A stretch of 64,000 bases of DNA, taken from positions 1,674,001-1,738,000 of the forward strand of contig NC_069095.1 of NCBI RefSeq assembly GCF_947172395.1. Direction: 5' to 3'. Origin of the DNA: Bicyclus anynana (taxonomy: Eukaryota; Arthropoda; Insecta; Lepidoptera; Nymphalidae). The position numbers were made by a program, and so were the translations under genes. Below are positions 8,909 through 19,240 of the stretch, piece by piece (within the stretch, counting starts at the first letter, position 1; the number at the start of each line of letters is the position of its first letter). Under the pieces are notes generated by a model, which was not told the origin of the DNA, did not search any database, and saw only the letters and a program-made list of their open reading frames with translations.

Positions 8909-11797
8909 TTACTGCACCAGATAATGAGACTTTACGGCATTTTTAAAAATGTCCAGTGTCTTTGATTGCCGTATATTTAAAGGGAGAGCATTCCATAACT
9001 TAACGGCTTGCACAACAAAAGAATGTTTATAAAATTTCGTCTTATGCACGGGTAAACATAGAGTTAGTAATCGACACTGTCTCAGTTCAGACTGCACTCC
9101 CTGAAACGTAAATTTCTCCTTCAGATACACAGGAGATTTTGGATTAAACAACACACAGTACAAAAGTGAAAGTACATGCAGATCCCGGCGACGACGAATA
9201 GGGAGCCACTTGAGCTTCTGTCGGAATTCAGAAATATGGTCATATTTGCGTAGGCTAAATATGAACCGAATAGCAAGATTTTGAAGTCGCTCAAGTTTAT
9301 TGAGTTGGTCCTCAGTTATATTTAGATAGCTCGCGTCCGCATAATCTAAAACCGAAAGAAGAAGAGAATGTGCTAACATAACTTTAGTAGGAATTGGTAA
9401 AAATGATCTTAAACGTCTCAGTGAGCCAAAAGTAGCAAACATCTTTTTACTCAACTCTTTGACATGCACGCACCACGACAACTGGTTATCAAGATGTACC
9501 CCAAGATCTTTAACTGTGTCACAAAAAGGAATAGTGGTACCATTATACAAAACTGGCCGGAGATCTACCCAACCAACTCTTGAGATGAGGGCAGGACTAC
9601 CAATAATAATGGCCTTAGATTTTAGGGGATTTACCTTGAGCCCATACTGTCTGCTCCAGATATCAATTGCGCTAAGGTCACAGTTTATAGCAGAGACAGT
9701 TGAATTTAGGTTCTCAAGAGATGATGAGCGGTATATTTGGATATCATCTGCATACATATGGTAAAGAGAAGTTATATTTTGAGTGATCGAATTAATGAAG
9801 ATAGAGAAAAGTAATGGAGATAACACGCCACCCTGAGGTACCCCTGCCGTAACATCGCACCAAGATGAAAAGAAGTCATCAACCCGAATGCGCTGCTTAC
9901 GGCCTTTGAGGTAGCTCTGAAACCAGTCTATAACCGATGGAGATATGTTAATAGAGCGTAATAGACTCAACAAAATGTCATAGTCTACAGAATTAAAAGC
10001 ATTACTGAAATCAAGCAGAACTAGTACAGTGAGTTGTCTATTATCCATCGCCCAACGAATATCGTCAGTAACTTTAGTCAAAGCGGTAACCGTACCATGA
10101 CCAGGACGAAAACCAGATTGTAATGGACTTAAAAGTAAATTTCGGTTTAAGAATACGGATAACTGCTGGAAGACAAGTTTTTCAAGGACTTTAGAAAGGA
10201 ACGGCAAAATAGAAATTGGACGGAAGTCAGAAAACGTTGTGGAACTAATTTTTTTAGGAAGAGGAATAATTTGTGCATTCTTCCAAGCCTGTGGAAATTC
10301 ACTGGAATAAATGGAATAGTTGAGGATATGTGTAAGAACTGGGGAAATAATATCAATGATAGGAATAATCATATTACGGCTTACGCTATCAGATCCAACA
10401 GCATTCGAAGCGATAGACAAAACACTCTTCTTAACATCACATTCGGTAAAAGATTCGAAAGTAAACGGAAGAAAATCTGGTGTTGGTATAGAAGAAAGAG
10501 TGCTAAGAATGGACTCCTTTTCAGTACTGTCAATTGTATCGGAAGTAGAAAAATGTTTATTGAGAAGTTCTTAATCAATATTTATAGGATTGTTCGAAGA
10601 TGACTTTCCAACTCCAAGTGTATTAAGAAATTTCCAAGTTTTAGCGGTGTCACTATTTTGTACAGATTTATAAATGTGGCGTCGTTGAGCATCTCTACAC
10701 AATGTATTGCAGCGATTCCGGGCTTTGTGATATTTTAGACGATTAATATCGGAGTCCTTCGTTTTGTACTTTTGCTTAGCTGTATTCTTTTTATGCATTA
10801 ACAATTTAATTTCCTCCGATAGCCAAGGAGCAGGCAAGTGCTTCATTTTGACAGGTTTTACTGGTGCATGCATATCGTATAGTTGAGTAATCAAAGTATT
10901 AAAAATGTCCACTTTACGATCGATAGTGTCTGCACTTGTAATGGCAGTCCAATCTAAATTATTTGCGTCCTCGCAAAGGCGACCTTTATCAATCCCTGCA
11001 AAGTTACGCTGCAGAAGAATTTTTGATTTAGCTTTAGGAGGACGTATTTTATAGGAGAGATAGATCAGATCATGATAAGAAAAAGAGTTGGCAGGACATT
11101 GACCGTGCTTAAAAACGAAATCAGGAGATGAGACAATAATGACATCTAGAAGTGAAGGAATACAACCAGGAGAGTAATGTGTAGCAGCAAGAGGCAGGTC
11201 AGATAAATTACAAGAATCAAGAATAGATAAAAACTTCTTGCTACGATAGTCATCCTTTTGTAAACATGTATTGAAGTCACCTAAAATAATAGAATGACTA
11301 TACAGAGGAATTAAATTTTCCAATAAAATTTCAAAAGAGTGAAAGTAATTAGGTATAGAAGGGGGACAGTAAAATACTCCAAGAAGAATTTTAATATGTG
11401 AAAGTTCGACTTCCAGTAATAAATGCTCAGCTGCATCAGGTAAAGGAGGTTGAGTAGACGAACTAACAATAGAAAAAGGAATGTAAGATCGTAAGTAGAT
11501 CGCTACTCCACCCCCTCCCTTACCCACACGATCATTACGGATAAGCCTATAACCGGGCAGTGAGTAGGAAGTTGAGGGTAAACAGGTTTTCAGCCAAGAT
11601 TCTGAAATTAAAATGGCATGAATATTACGGGACTCAAAAGACGCAAGCATATCTGGAAAATGAGCCGGGATACTTTGCGCATTTAAATGGACAACATTAA
11701 AGTTTTTCAGACAATCTGAGAAGTAAGAATCAAGGGTAACATTAAGCGGAAGTAAAGATGTACTGTGGAAGCTATCATCACTGGAGCTAGACGACAT
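8909..11797 (-). pseudogene. LINE ORF2: endonuclease-reverse transcriptase with one in-frame stop
   Basis: ORF2 would nick target DNA and copy the element RNA at the nick (target-primed reverse transcription). The frame runs 963 codons from ATG at 11795-11797 to the stop at 8909-8911, and is broken once by TAA at 10571-10573 (codon 409), between the two domains. Endonuclease, about residues 33-235: HLNAQS (N39), ISESWL (E66), LGDFN (173-176) and a terminal YHD in place of the usual SDH. Reverse transcriptase, from about residue 480: FRPISILPF, GFRPGHGT, LLDFSNAFNSVD, GVPQGGVLSPLL and the catalytic YADD at 9743-9754. Both halves are in the same frame, so this is one gene with a nonsense mutation, not two genes. 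The C-terminal region lacks an RNase H-like segment that I can see. The upstream TTG at 11821 is not needed as a start. Confidence 0.88.
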
Positions 11798-12666
11798 AGA
11801 CAAAAAAAAGGTCACTATCAATACTGCTAATCGACATTATAATATTTAAATATATTTAAATATAAATATATATTATTTTAAATTATAATATAATAAAATA
11901 TATAATAATTAAAATTAAGTATAAAAATTAAACTTATGTAATTACAAAAAAATCGCAAAAACTATGTACCTCTTATTTCCCAAACCGCCAGCTACCCAAA
12001 ATAACAATCGATATAAAAACAATTATTACACAGAACAAACAGAGAAGAGAAAAAGTAATAAAAAAAAAAACATATAAACAAACATGCTTAAAATTAAAAA
12101 ACTTAGAAATAAAATTTAACTAATTTTCCAAAAAAAAAAAAAAAGTTTAAGTAAAATTATAAACATGCATAAAATAAAAAGAAAAACAATATAACTAATT
12201 TTAGTTAGAAACATACATTATTTTATTTTACATGCTAAATAACAATACGCTTTATGATAAATGTGATGTTAAGGAGGAATTCATAATCTGTAACGCACAT
12301 TTATAAAGAGAGATACAATCTCTGTCTATGGTCGGATTATGACAATGGTGTCGTGCGGTGTTTACAATTTATTCAATAGTCATTGACATACGAAATATCT
12401 ATTAGTCTGTGGTCATTGACATTTGTTAAACATCAATGTCTAATGTCAAATGTCATTTGTCATTTGTCAATCCGAAATTCAAAATAAAAATATATAAATT
12501 CGTATTACCTTGCTGAAAATTAGTTCTGAAGACACAAACAAAAAGAAAAATGATTATTAACTTTTGAGACAAGCACCACACACCGTTTTATGTTATAAAC
12601 ATAACTAATTTAAAATAATGCACATTAGTGACTAGTGAAAGAAGAGAAAATAATGGTCAATTGAAA
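11798..12666 (-). other. Spacer between LINE ORF1 and ORF2
   Basis: Very A+T-rich, without an open frame. 12415-12470 holds clustered GTCAATGTC / TGTCATTTG repeats in tandem. The length is large for a LINE inter-ORF gap, so a small element may have inserted here or a stretch of ORF may have been lost. No clear terminal repeats are visible. Confidence 0.5.
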
Positions 12667-13413
12667 CTATCTCCTAGCCACTCTCTTAACTTTGGGAATA
12701 GCCGCTCTAGAGTCCTTTGGAGCCTCAGACACAGTGGCTAACGGAATTGCAGCAACAGAAAGGTCCTGCGAAGGCGCCGGGATAGCATTTAATTCCGCTA
12801 AAGATGATATCCGATGTCGCTTACCCGCTGCGTCAAGTACCATGATGTTGCCATCTCTGGTCCAACACTTCGTGACACCGAATTTCTGACGAGCCGCAAG
12901 GAAGGTCGTATGCCGACTTTTGATGAGAAACTCGGACACAGTCACCCCTGAGCCCTTCAGTTTTGTCTTAGCGGACCACACAGCATCCTTCAGAGCCCAG
13001 TTGTTAAATTTGACAAGTATTGCCCGGGGCTTGTCGTTGCCCAGATGTCCCAAACGATGGCAGCGACTGAGTGATCCTGATGATAGCTCAGGGAGCTTAA
13101 GAGGACCAGTCAGCACCTTACAAACTGTAGTAGCAGGGTCCTCTTTATCGGCCTCTGGAATTCCATGTACGAGTAGAATTTTTCTTCTGGATCTCATTTC
13201 AAGTTCATCCTGCTGCTTTGCCAGAAGCCCCACCTGCAGTTGCAGGTTCTCAAGCGCCGTCAAAACAAAAGTTCTGAACGAGGCAAACTGAGCATTTAAG
13301 TTGGACGTCGGACTTGTGGCCAGGATGGCCCCCCTCAACTCCTTTTGAAACTCAGCCATACGGCTGTTAAAATGCTCACTTATGTCATTAATACTTTTTT
13401 TTAAGGATTCCAT
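12667..13413 (-). CDS. LINE ORF1: RNA-binding, coiled-coil protein
   Basis: Intact 248-residue frame from ATG (13411-13413). In this group ORF1 proteins bind element RNA and form the ribonucleoprotein particle. Residues 1-75 are helical and heptad-like (a probable coiled coil, with LENLQLQVGLLAKQQDELEM at 54-73). RKILLVHGIPE at 77-87 opens an RRM-like fold to about 140 (RAILVKFNNW near 130-139). Residues 141-210 (KTKLKGSGVTVSEFLIKSR, then RDGNIMV) resemble the C-terminal domain of L1-type ORF1 proteins. The end is basic (KVKRVARR). There is no CCHC zinc knuckle and no esterase domain. It lies upstream of ORF2 on the same strand with an unusually long 845-bp gap. Intactness fits a recent insertion. 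Confidence 0.82.
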   Translation of the reverse strand: MESLKKSINDISEHFNSRMAEFQKELRGAILATSPTSNLNAQFASFRTFVLTALENLQLQVGLLAKQQDELEMRSRRKILLVHGIPEADKEDPATTVCKVLTGPLKLPELSSGSLSRCHRLGHLGNDKPRAILVKFNNWALKDAVWSAKTKLKGSGVTVSEFLIKSRHTTFLAARQKFGVTKCWTRDGNIMVLDAAGKRHRISSLAELNAIPAPSQDLSVAAIPLATVSEAPKDSRAAIPKVKRVARR

Positions 13414-13631
13414 AGTGAAAACAGTGAACTTTTATAGTGCAAAAGTGAGGTTATATACACACGGTCACTAAGTTGAATAAAAATCTGTGCAAATATATGA
13501 GACAGGAGCTGGTAGGTTTAGTAATGCTTAATAGTACATAAGAGTAAACTAAAAATTAACTTTACTAATTTTTTAACATAAAAATAAAGAGAGATTCAAA
13601 TTGTCAACTACTTTGTTTTACTACCCACAGT

Positions 13632-13632
<1 letters not shown>

Positions 13633-13704
<72 letters not shown>
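13633..13704 (+). repeat. Pure 72-nt poly(A) at the LINE 5' junction
   Basis: 72 uninterrupted A residues lie exactly between the LINE 5' end and the resumption of the RTE-1 host copy at 13705. On the LINE strand this is poly(T) preceding the 5' leader. Confidence 0.97.
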
Positions 13705-13705
<1 letters not shown>

Positions 13706-14250
13706 AGAGATGCCGAATTGACTATCGTACATTCAAGTGTTGAAGTGTTTATACGAAAACGCTACTATGTCAGTCCGTATACAGGACCAGACTACGAGGC
13801 CAATCCAATTGGAGCAAGGAGTGCGACAGGGAGATTTTATCTCCCCGAAGCTATTTACCGCTGCATTGTAAGATGTTCGTAAGCTTCTGGATTGGAACGG
13901 ATTTGGCATCAACATCAATGGCGAGTACATCACTCAACTGCGATTTGCCGACGATGTGGTGGTCATGGCAGAGACTCTGGATGAGGTCATGCAGAGTCTC
14001 TGCTATGACCACCATTGCACTAAGGTACAAAGCAGCATTGTACTAAGGTTAGTACAATGCTCAATGACCTCAGCAGAGTGTCTCAACAGGTGGGCCTTTA
14101 AATGAACATGAGTAAAACAAAGATTATGTGTAACGCTCATGTACCGCTCCAGCAAGTTATTGTTGAGGACTCCGCACTCGAAATTGTTGACGAGTATATA
14201 TACCTAGGTAGGCTTTCCTAGGTAGGCTTAGGTAGGTCCAATTTTGAGAA
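13705..14250 (+). mobile_element. RTE-1 LINE RT domain, right part (interrupted)
   Basis: Continues the domain cut at 8570: QRCRIDYR, then after a one-base frame change LKCLYENATMSV, GVRQGDFISPKLFTAAL, ININGEYITQLRFADDVVVM with the catalytic FADD at 13944-13955, and later MNMSKTKIMCNAHVPL and the DEYIYLG block at about 14190-14205. Two local inverted duplications break the frame at 13958-14061, and the CCTAGGTAGG sequence at 14201-14236 is locally amplified. It is inactive. With 8152-8570 it represents one old insertion. Confidence 0.87.
13958..14061. repeat. Double snap-back duplication inside RTE-1
   Basis: 13958-13979 is repeated inverted at 13992-14013 (22 bp, one mismatch), and 14034-14045 is repeated inverted at 14050-14061 (12 bp, perfect, 4-nt centre). 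Removing about 65 bases between them brings the RTE reading back into register. Confidence 0.8.
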
Positions 14251-14522
14251 TTTGTTGACTCGTTGATGTTGAAAACCGTATGGGCTCAGGAAATGTATTT
14301 ATTAATAAAATAAATAATTCTACAAAACTATAGAAAAACTGCAATGCGTAAAGACCTCTTTGGATTCGCTTAGCTTATTCCGCAAGGGTTTAACTCAGTA
14401 GTTGAGGAAATATTTTTATTTTTCCGACATTTTTGGTATAGCTTCATCGCCCCCTAATGGCAATTTTAATTGCAGGGGCTTGTTACTTCCCATGCTCTAC
14501 AATTGCAGCTACTAGTTAATTT
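14251..14522. other. No gene recognised
   Basis: A+T-rich. A small imperfect inverted motif (GCCCCCTAATGGCAATTTT / AATTGCAGGGGC) lies near 14450-14481. Nothing else. Confidence 0.35.
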
Positions 14523-14856
14523 CTTTTTTTTTTTTTTATTCTTTACAAGTTAGCCCTTGACTACAATCTCACCTGATGGCAAGTGATGATGCAGTCTAAG
14601 ATGGCAGCGGGCTAACTTGTTAGGAGGAGGATGAAAATCCACACCCCTTTCGGTTTCTACACGGCATCGTACCGGAACGCTAAATCGCTTGGCGGTACGT
14701 CTTTGCCGGTAGGGTGGTAACTAGCCACGGCCGAAGCCTCCCACCAGCCAGACCTGGACAAATTAAGAAAATCTCAATGTGCCCAGCCGGGGATCGAACC
14801 CAGGACCTCCGTTATGTAAATCCACCGCGCATACCACTGCGCCACGGAGGCCGTCA
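14523..14856 (-). mobile_element. SINE-B, near full length
   Basis: On the minus strand the head is GGCCTCCGTGGCGCAGTGGT (A-box) with GGGTTCGATCCCC (B-box) about 45 bases later, a body with GGCTTCGGCCGTGGCTAGTT, and a poly(A) tail (the T-run at about 14523-14540 on the plus strand). The tRNA-derived head supplies an internal Pol III promoter. It is the most complete SINE-B copy in the window. Confidence 0.88.
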
Positions 14857-14928
14857 AAAACTTACTTCTTTTAAAACTCAGTTATTTTAAATAGAGCTAC
14901 TAACCATTAACATGTTTTTTATGGTATG

Positions 14929-15240
14929 AACCATGATAGCCCAGTGGATATGCCCTTTGCCTCCGATTCCGGAGGGTGTGGGTTCGAATCTGGCCCGGGG
15001 CATACACCTCCAACTTTTCAGTTGTATGCATTTTAAGAAATTAAATATCACGTGTCTCAAACGGTGAAGGAAAACATCGTGAGGAAATGTGCATACCAGA
15101 GAATTTTCTTGATTCTCTGCGTGTGTGAAGTCTGCCAATCCGCATTGGGCCAGCGTGGTGAAGTATTGGCCTAACCCCTCTCATTCTGAAAAGAGACTCG
15201 AGCTCAGCAGTGAACCGAATATGGGTTGATAACGAACGAT
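14929..15240 (+). mobile_element. SINE-A, near full length
   Basis: Head with A-box TAGCCCAGTGGATATG and B-box GGTTCGAATC, the CACCTCCAACTTTTCAG, AAACATCGTGAGGAAA and GAAGTCTGCCAATCCGCA blocks, and a GGGTTGATAACGAACGA tail. Metulj-like. No long terminal repeats or coding. Confidence 0.9.
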
Positions 15241-15406
15241 TTACTTCTTTTTTTCTTCAATCTCTGCCAAGTTTTCTTGGTAGGTGAAGGTTACATTGCA
15301 TTACTTCAAGGAAGGGGTGGTCTGTCACGCTACATTCTTCTGGTTATCACAGGCTCTTTGACCAATAACTTTAAATACTTTAGTTATTGATATTAAAATA
15401 TCGATT

Positions 15407-15575
15407 GCTAGCCATTGACGATCAAGTATACCCATGTTTCTGCAGCGCTGCCTGCAGCGAAGACGTTTCATGTATGCTTCAAGTCGAGCCATCATGCACG
15501 CAGCGTCCAACACACGATCAGTTATAGCCGTGGGTGCTGCAGAAACGTGGATATAGTTGATCGTCAATGGCTAGC
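15407..15575. repeat. Long inverted repeat with an 89-bp loop
   Basis: 15407-15446 and 15536-15575 are 40-bp inverted repeats with about four mismatches; the outer 19 bp (GCTAGCCATTGACGATCAA) are perfect. An 80-codon minus-strand frame (15325-15567) crosses loop and arms but shows no family motif I recognise. It may be a small DNA-transposon derivative or a local inverted duplication. Confidence 0.65.
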
Positions 15576-17088
15576 ATAATACAAGTAGCTTACGTATAGT
15601 TGGTACTCTTTAGTTGGTTGCAACTAACCAATGTCAAGGATTGAGCATTGACGATGCTTAAAACATTTTTTTGCCTAGTCTGCGTGACCGTGAATTGTCA
15701 TATTTTTTGGGTATCTAAAATTTATTATTCAGTGTTCATAAAAAACTTCCGCTGAACGCCTAATAAAATTCAATATTCATCAAAGACTGTTGAAAAAAAT
15801 TGTTACAAACGAAGCCCCCGTATAACTGTTATCATTTCATCTCACATCCATCCGAGTGGTTACAAAAAAAGGAATACAAACAAAATCGGCGTGGCGCATG
15901 GCGTCAAGGTTAAAAACTTCATTTTCATAATACACAGGCGGAAGACATAAAGCGAAATTGTTTCTCTTTTTCCGTTCCTTCTTTTGGTATATTTTTTAAT
16001 TTTTTTAAGGTTCCTCTCTCAATAAATACGAAATACAAAAACGGAAAAAAATAATTTAGTTAAGGGGCATCGTAAAAGTTTCATGGAAGTTAGACTAAGG
16101 AATAAAGAATAGTAGCATTTTCTTAATACACACTATTTAGAAAAGTGGCGTGCACTTCTTAAATGCAAGGATGCACAGCCTACCCTCAATACTCATTACA
16201 AACCTGCTTTAATAAGAATTATCCACTATGTAGGTACCATCACCACTAACAGCATCTTTCAAAAAAAATATGTTTATTTTGTATCATTTTACTATTTTAA
16301 AACTCAAGTCATTTTAATATAAGTGACTTTTGTATTTTCAGTACGATGGCATAAACTTAAAACTGTGTTTAAAGATATAATATTGTTAATAATATTCTAA
16401 TTACTATCGAATTTTTTTCTATATTTTCTTGGTATATTATACCTTTACCAGTACCATTTCCGAATGTTAGTAGAACCAAACCACGAACCTTGAATTTCCT
16501 AAAGCTTTTTAGCTAAGTCTATTTGAGAAGAAGCTTTATATCTAGAATTTAAATTTATCCCAAAAATTATTTAAAATTTTGTGAAATACGGAACCATTCC
16601 AAGTCCAGTGCTGCGCTCTTGGCCGTCCCTTTTTTGTTACCAACGAAGTACGAAGTTTGTCGTTTGTCACAGACAGAGGCGTAATGATTTCCTGTATGGC
16701 CTCATATATTATTTAAGGGCTATTTTTAATGTCTATTTCAGAGTTGAGGTGTTTTATTTACTCTCTTGTATATACCTACACGAATTATATTTTACCGTAT
16801 ACTTTATTTACCTACCTCAATCAATCAACGGACTCTATTAGGAATTTTAATAAGGTTGCCTTCGCCTTAATAAAGCAAGACATGCCTTTACTAGACCCGA
16901 CTGACGGACAAAAACGAACTATGGAATATATTTGACCACTTTTGCGCTAATAAGGCAAATTATTATTAGATAAAAAATCATTAAGTACTTTAGCAGTGGT
17001 TAAATGCAAAAAAGTCTTAATGAAAAAGAAAATCCTTCCTCTCTATTGCTGAAAACTGCAATAAAATTCGAAGAATAGTTTAAAAGAT
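15576..17088. other. No gene recognised
   Basis: A long A+T-rich stretch without a recognised repeat. The 86-codon frame at 16581-16841 has no family resemblance and looks like chance. Confidence 0.45.
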
Positions 17089-17455
17089 CTGCGGCCTTAT
17101 TATGTATCTCAGTGTACCATTTTAACAATGAGTCACTTCATCGATTTTCGTCGTATTTTCGTTTTTGTGATCATCTAACATAATTATTTCTATGAAATGA
17201 ACTTTACTATGCCATTTTTCAATATTTTCAATGTGGCAATGATGTTTTGTTTTAACAATCATATATCATGAATATTTATCAACAAAATTACGTATAAACC
17301 AGTTTTTTGATCAAATATCGTTAATATCTACTGTACTAATGTTACTTTACGTATAATGAAGGTTATTTCGTTGAAAATACAATGGAAAATAATTGCAAAA
17401 ACGAAAATACGATGAAAAATACTTGAATTGTACACCGAGTTACATAATAACCCTG
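17089..17455. mobile_element. Long-TIR MITE, copy 2
   Basis: Starts GCGGCCTTATTATGTATCTC and ends GAGTTACATAATAACCCTG. The ends and interior (GGCAATGATGTTTTGTTTTA) match the copy at 372-759 closely. It has no coding capacity. Confidence 0.75.
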
Positions 17456-17987
17456 TTGAAGCAAACATACATCGTAAGTGACATCACTTTATACTATGCA
17501 ATGATGAAAACTTAAATCACAGTCGAATTTTGAATGTCCCAAGCATCTAGCGAGAATAGATAGCAAGGTAGGTTATTACAAAAACATTTCTAACGGGGAA
17601 TGCGACCTCATTTCAAATAGTACATTCCCAGATTTATCTTTTTGCCGTCATCCGTCAGCAACTCGGCAGTCAGTACTTTACGGTCACTAAACTAAATACT
17701 GGCACAAAGATTACTCCCAGCTTACGTATAAGCTGTGGTTCAATGTTACATTTTTACATAAAACTGCGCGATACAAAATACAACTCTGACACTATAATTA
17801 TAAAGTCAATTTTGCAATGACGTTCGTGTCTTTCCAAATTTCCTATTTCATTTTATTAAAGATCCTCATAAATTTCCCTCTCTTAACGTTTCTTAAATGA
17901 TTAATAGTCGGTATGGGATCGTTCGGTTTTATTTAACCCTTTAACTTGATTAAGTATGACGTTACCTTTGTGAAGAAAATGTATTAT
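17456..17987. other. No gene recognised
   Basis: Unique-looking sequence with no open frame of note. Confidence 0.35.
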
Positions 17988-18124
17988 AGCTTGGCAACTT
18001 CGTGTAGCGATGAATGACAAACCCACGACTGATGCACCTCACTTCCCCGCACGCACGATTTTAACGTCCGCGCAGTCTTTCCCCCCGTCGCCCGCATATC
18101 ATGGGAGTGTCATCAACGAACTTG
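17988..18124. repeat. Unclassified 137-bp dispersed repeat, copy 1
   Basis: AGCTTGGCAACTTCG, CCACGACTGATGCACCTC, CCCCGCACGCACGATT, TTTCCCCCCGTCGCCC and GAGTGTCATCAACGAA are shared in order with 51822-51960. It is G+C-rich compared with its surroundings. No structure identifies its class. Confidence 0.75.
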
Positions 18125-18195
18125 CCAGACTATAGGGTCTATTTTTACAAAAAAAGAAAGATTATATTCAAACGTTATAAAAGATTATATTTAGA

Positions 18196-18243
18196 CGTAG
18201 TGACGTATTATTTGAATGGTACACCGAATTTCATAATAACCCT
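18196..18243. mobile_element. Long-TIR MITE right-end fragment
   Basis: GACGTAGTGACGTATTATTT, GGTACACCGAATTTCATAAT and ACCCTG match the right ends at 712-759 and 17410-17455. Confidence 0.6.
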
Positions 18244-18338
18244 GCTGGCCGTTCAGATATACTGATAATGATGGTCAAATTATTACACATATACTCTCTT
18301 CCGATTATACGTAAATGGCTCTCAAAAGAGAAAATACA

Positions 18339-18643
18339 ATCATCATCATCATCATATCAGCCGATGGACGTCCACTGCAAGACATAGGCCGTTTGTAGGG
18401 ACTTCCAAACATCACGATACTGCGACTCGCTTGATATCGTCAGTCCACCTGGTGGAGGGTCGACAAACACTGCGCTTATAAGTGCGGAGTCGCCATTCCA
18501 GCACTTTAAGACCCCAACCTCCATTGGCTCTTCGAACTATGCGCCCCGCCCATTGCCACTCCAGCTTCGCAACTCGTTGAGCTATGTCGGTGACTTTGGT
18601 TCTTCTGCGGATTTCCTCATTTCTGATTCGATCACGCAGAGAT
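18339..18643 (-). mobile_element. RTE-1 LINE 3' end (5' truncated)
   Basis: Begins with the ATG-repeat tail (CATCATCATC on plus), then CAGCCGATGGACGTCCACTG (the QWTSIG end), the TGGACTGACGATATCAAG block and back to the RIRNEEIRRR region. There is a deletion near the GIRWMQ motif. Confidence 0.82.
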
Positions 18644-18909
18644 AATACAATACACTAAGAAAAATAATTCGTATACCTACAGGATAAAGGGACAAACCTA
18701 AAAAGCTATACATAAGCGGTATTATAGTTTAATAATTAATTAGCCAGCCATTAGCGAGGCGAGATAATCTTTACGGTTTCTTGGTGAGGGCGCCGCATTA
18801 AATCACAGTCAGATACTATCAGCCCTGCGTTTCTCACCTTGATATGGCATACTCTGTATAACTTTTTATATACTTTTACCTTGTCATTAAGGAAGTATAT
18901 CACTGATAG

Positions 18910-19210
18910 CCGTGATAGCGCAGTGGATATGACCTTTGCCTCCGATTCCGGAGGGTGTGGAGTCGAATCCGGTCCGGGGCATGCACCTCCAACTTTTCAG
19001 TTGTCTGCATTTTGAAAAATTAAATATCACAAACATGTCTCAAACGGTGAAGGAAAAACATCGTGACGAAAGCTGCATACCAGAAAATTTCTTAATTCTC
19101 TGCGTGTGTGAAGTCTGCCAATCCAGCGTGGTGGACTATTGGCCTAACCACTCTCATTCTGAGAGGAGATTCGAGCTCAGCAGTAAGCCGAATAAAGGTT
19201 GATAATGATG
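18910..19210 (+). mobile_element. SINE-A with 11-bp target duplication
   Basis: Full-length copy. ATCACTGATAG at 18899-18909 is repeated at 19211-19221, so both ends are defined and retroposition is supported. The B-box carries a change (GAGTCGAATCC). Confidence 0.92.
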
Positions 19211-19240
19211 ATCACTGATAGTTCTTTAAATAAACATTGT

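Larger units (their letters stand above)
8571..13632 (-). mobile_element. Near-complete CR1/Daphne-like non-LTR retrotransposon (LINE)
   Basis: Read on the minus strand: a 5' leader (13632-13414), ORF1 (13413-12667), an 845-bp spacer, ORF2 with endonuclease and reverse transcriptase (11797-8909), and a 338-bp 3' UTR ending in AATAAAG and TTATCTTATCTTTATCTT. The two-ORF layout, the apurinic-type endonuclease ahead of the RT, and a 3' end of short tandem repeats instead of poly(A) fit the CR1/Jockey superclade, most likely Daphne or CR1; the clade call is inference from motifs. It sits inside an RTE-1 copy whose sequence resumes across the insertion with almost no target loss or duplication. 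Only one nonsense codon is visible in ORF2, so the copy is young compared with other elements here. Confidence 0.88.

Noticed and set aside
8909..10420. Separate reverse-transcriptase gene starting at 10420
   Set aside because: The apparent start is TTG. The frame continues upstream into the endonuclease frame after one TAA, so this is the 3' half of ORF2.
13601..13882. Frame with a long lysine run
   Set aside because: It is the 72-nt poly(A) joined to out-of-frame RTE-1 sequence, not a protein.
14929..14999. tRNA genes at SINE heads
   Set aside because: A- and B-boxes are present, but no acceptor stem closes and a SINE body follows. Only 62091-62174 folds as a complete tRNA.
15325..15567. 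80-codon frame as a transposase
   Set aside because: No catalytic motif or family resemblance is visible; reported only as part of the inverted repeat.
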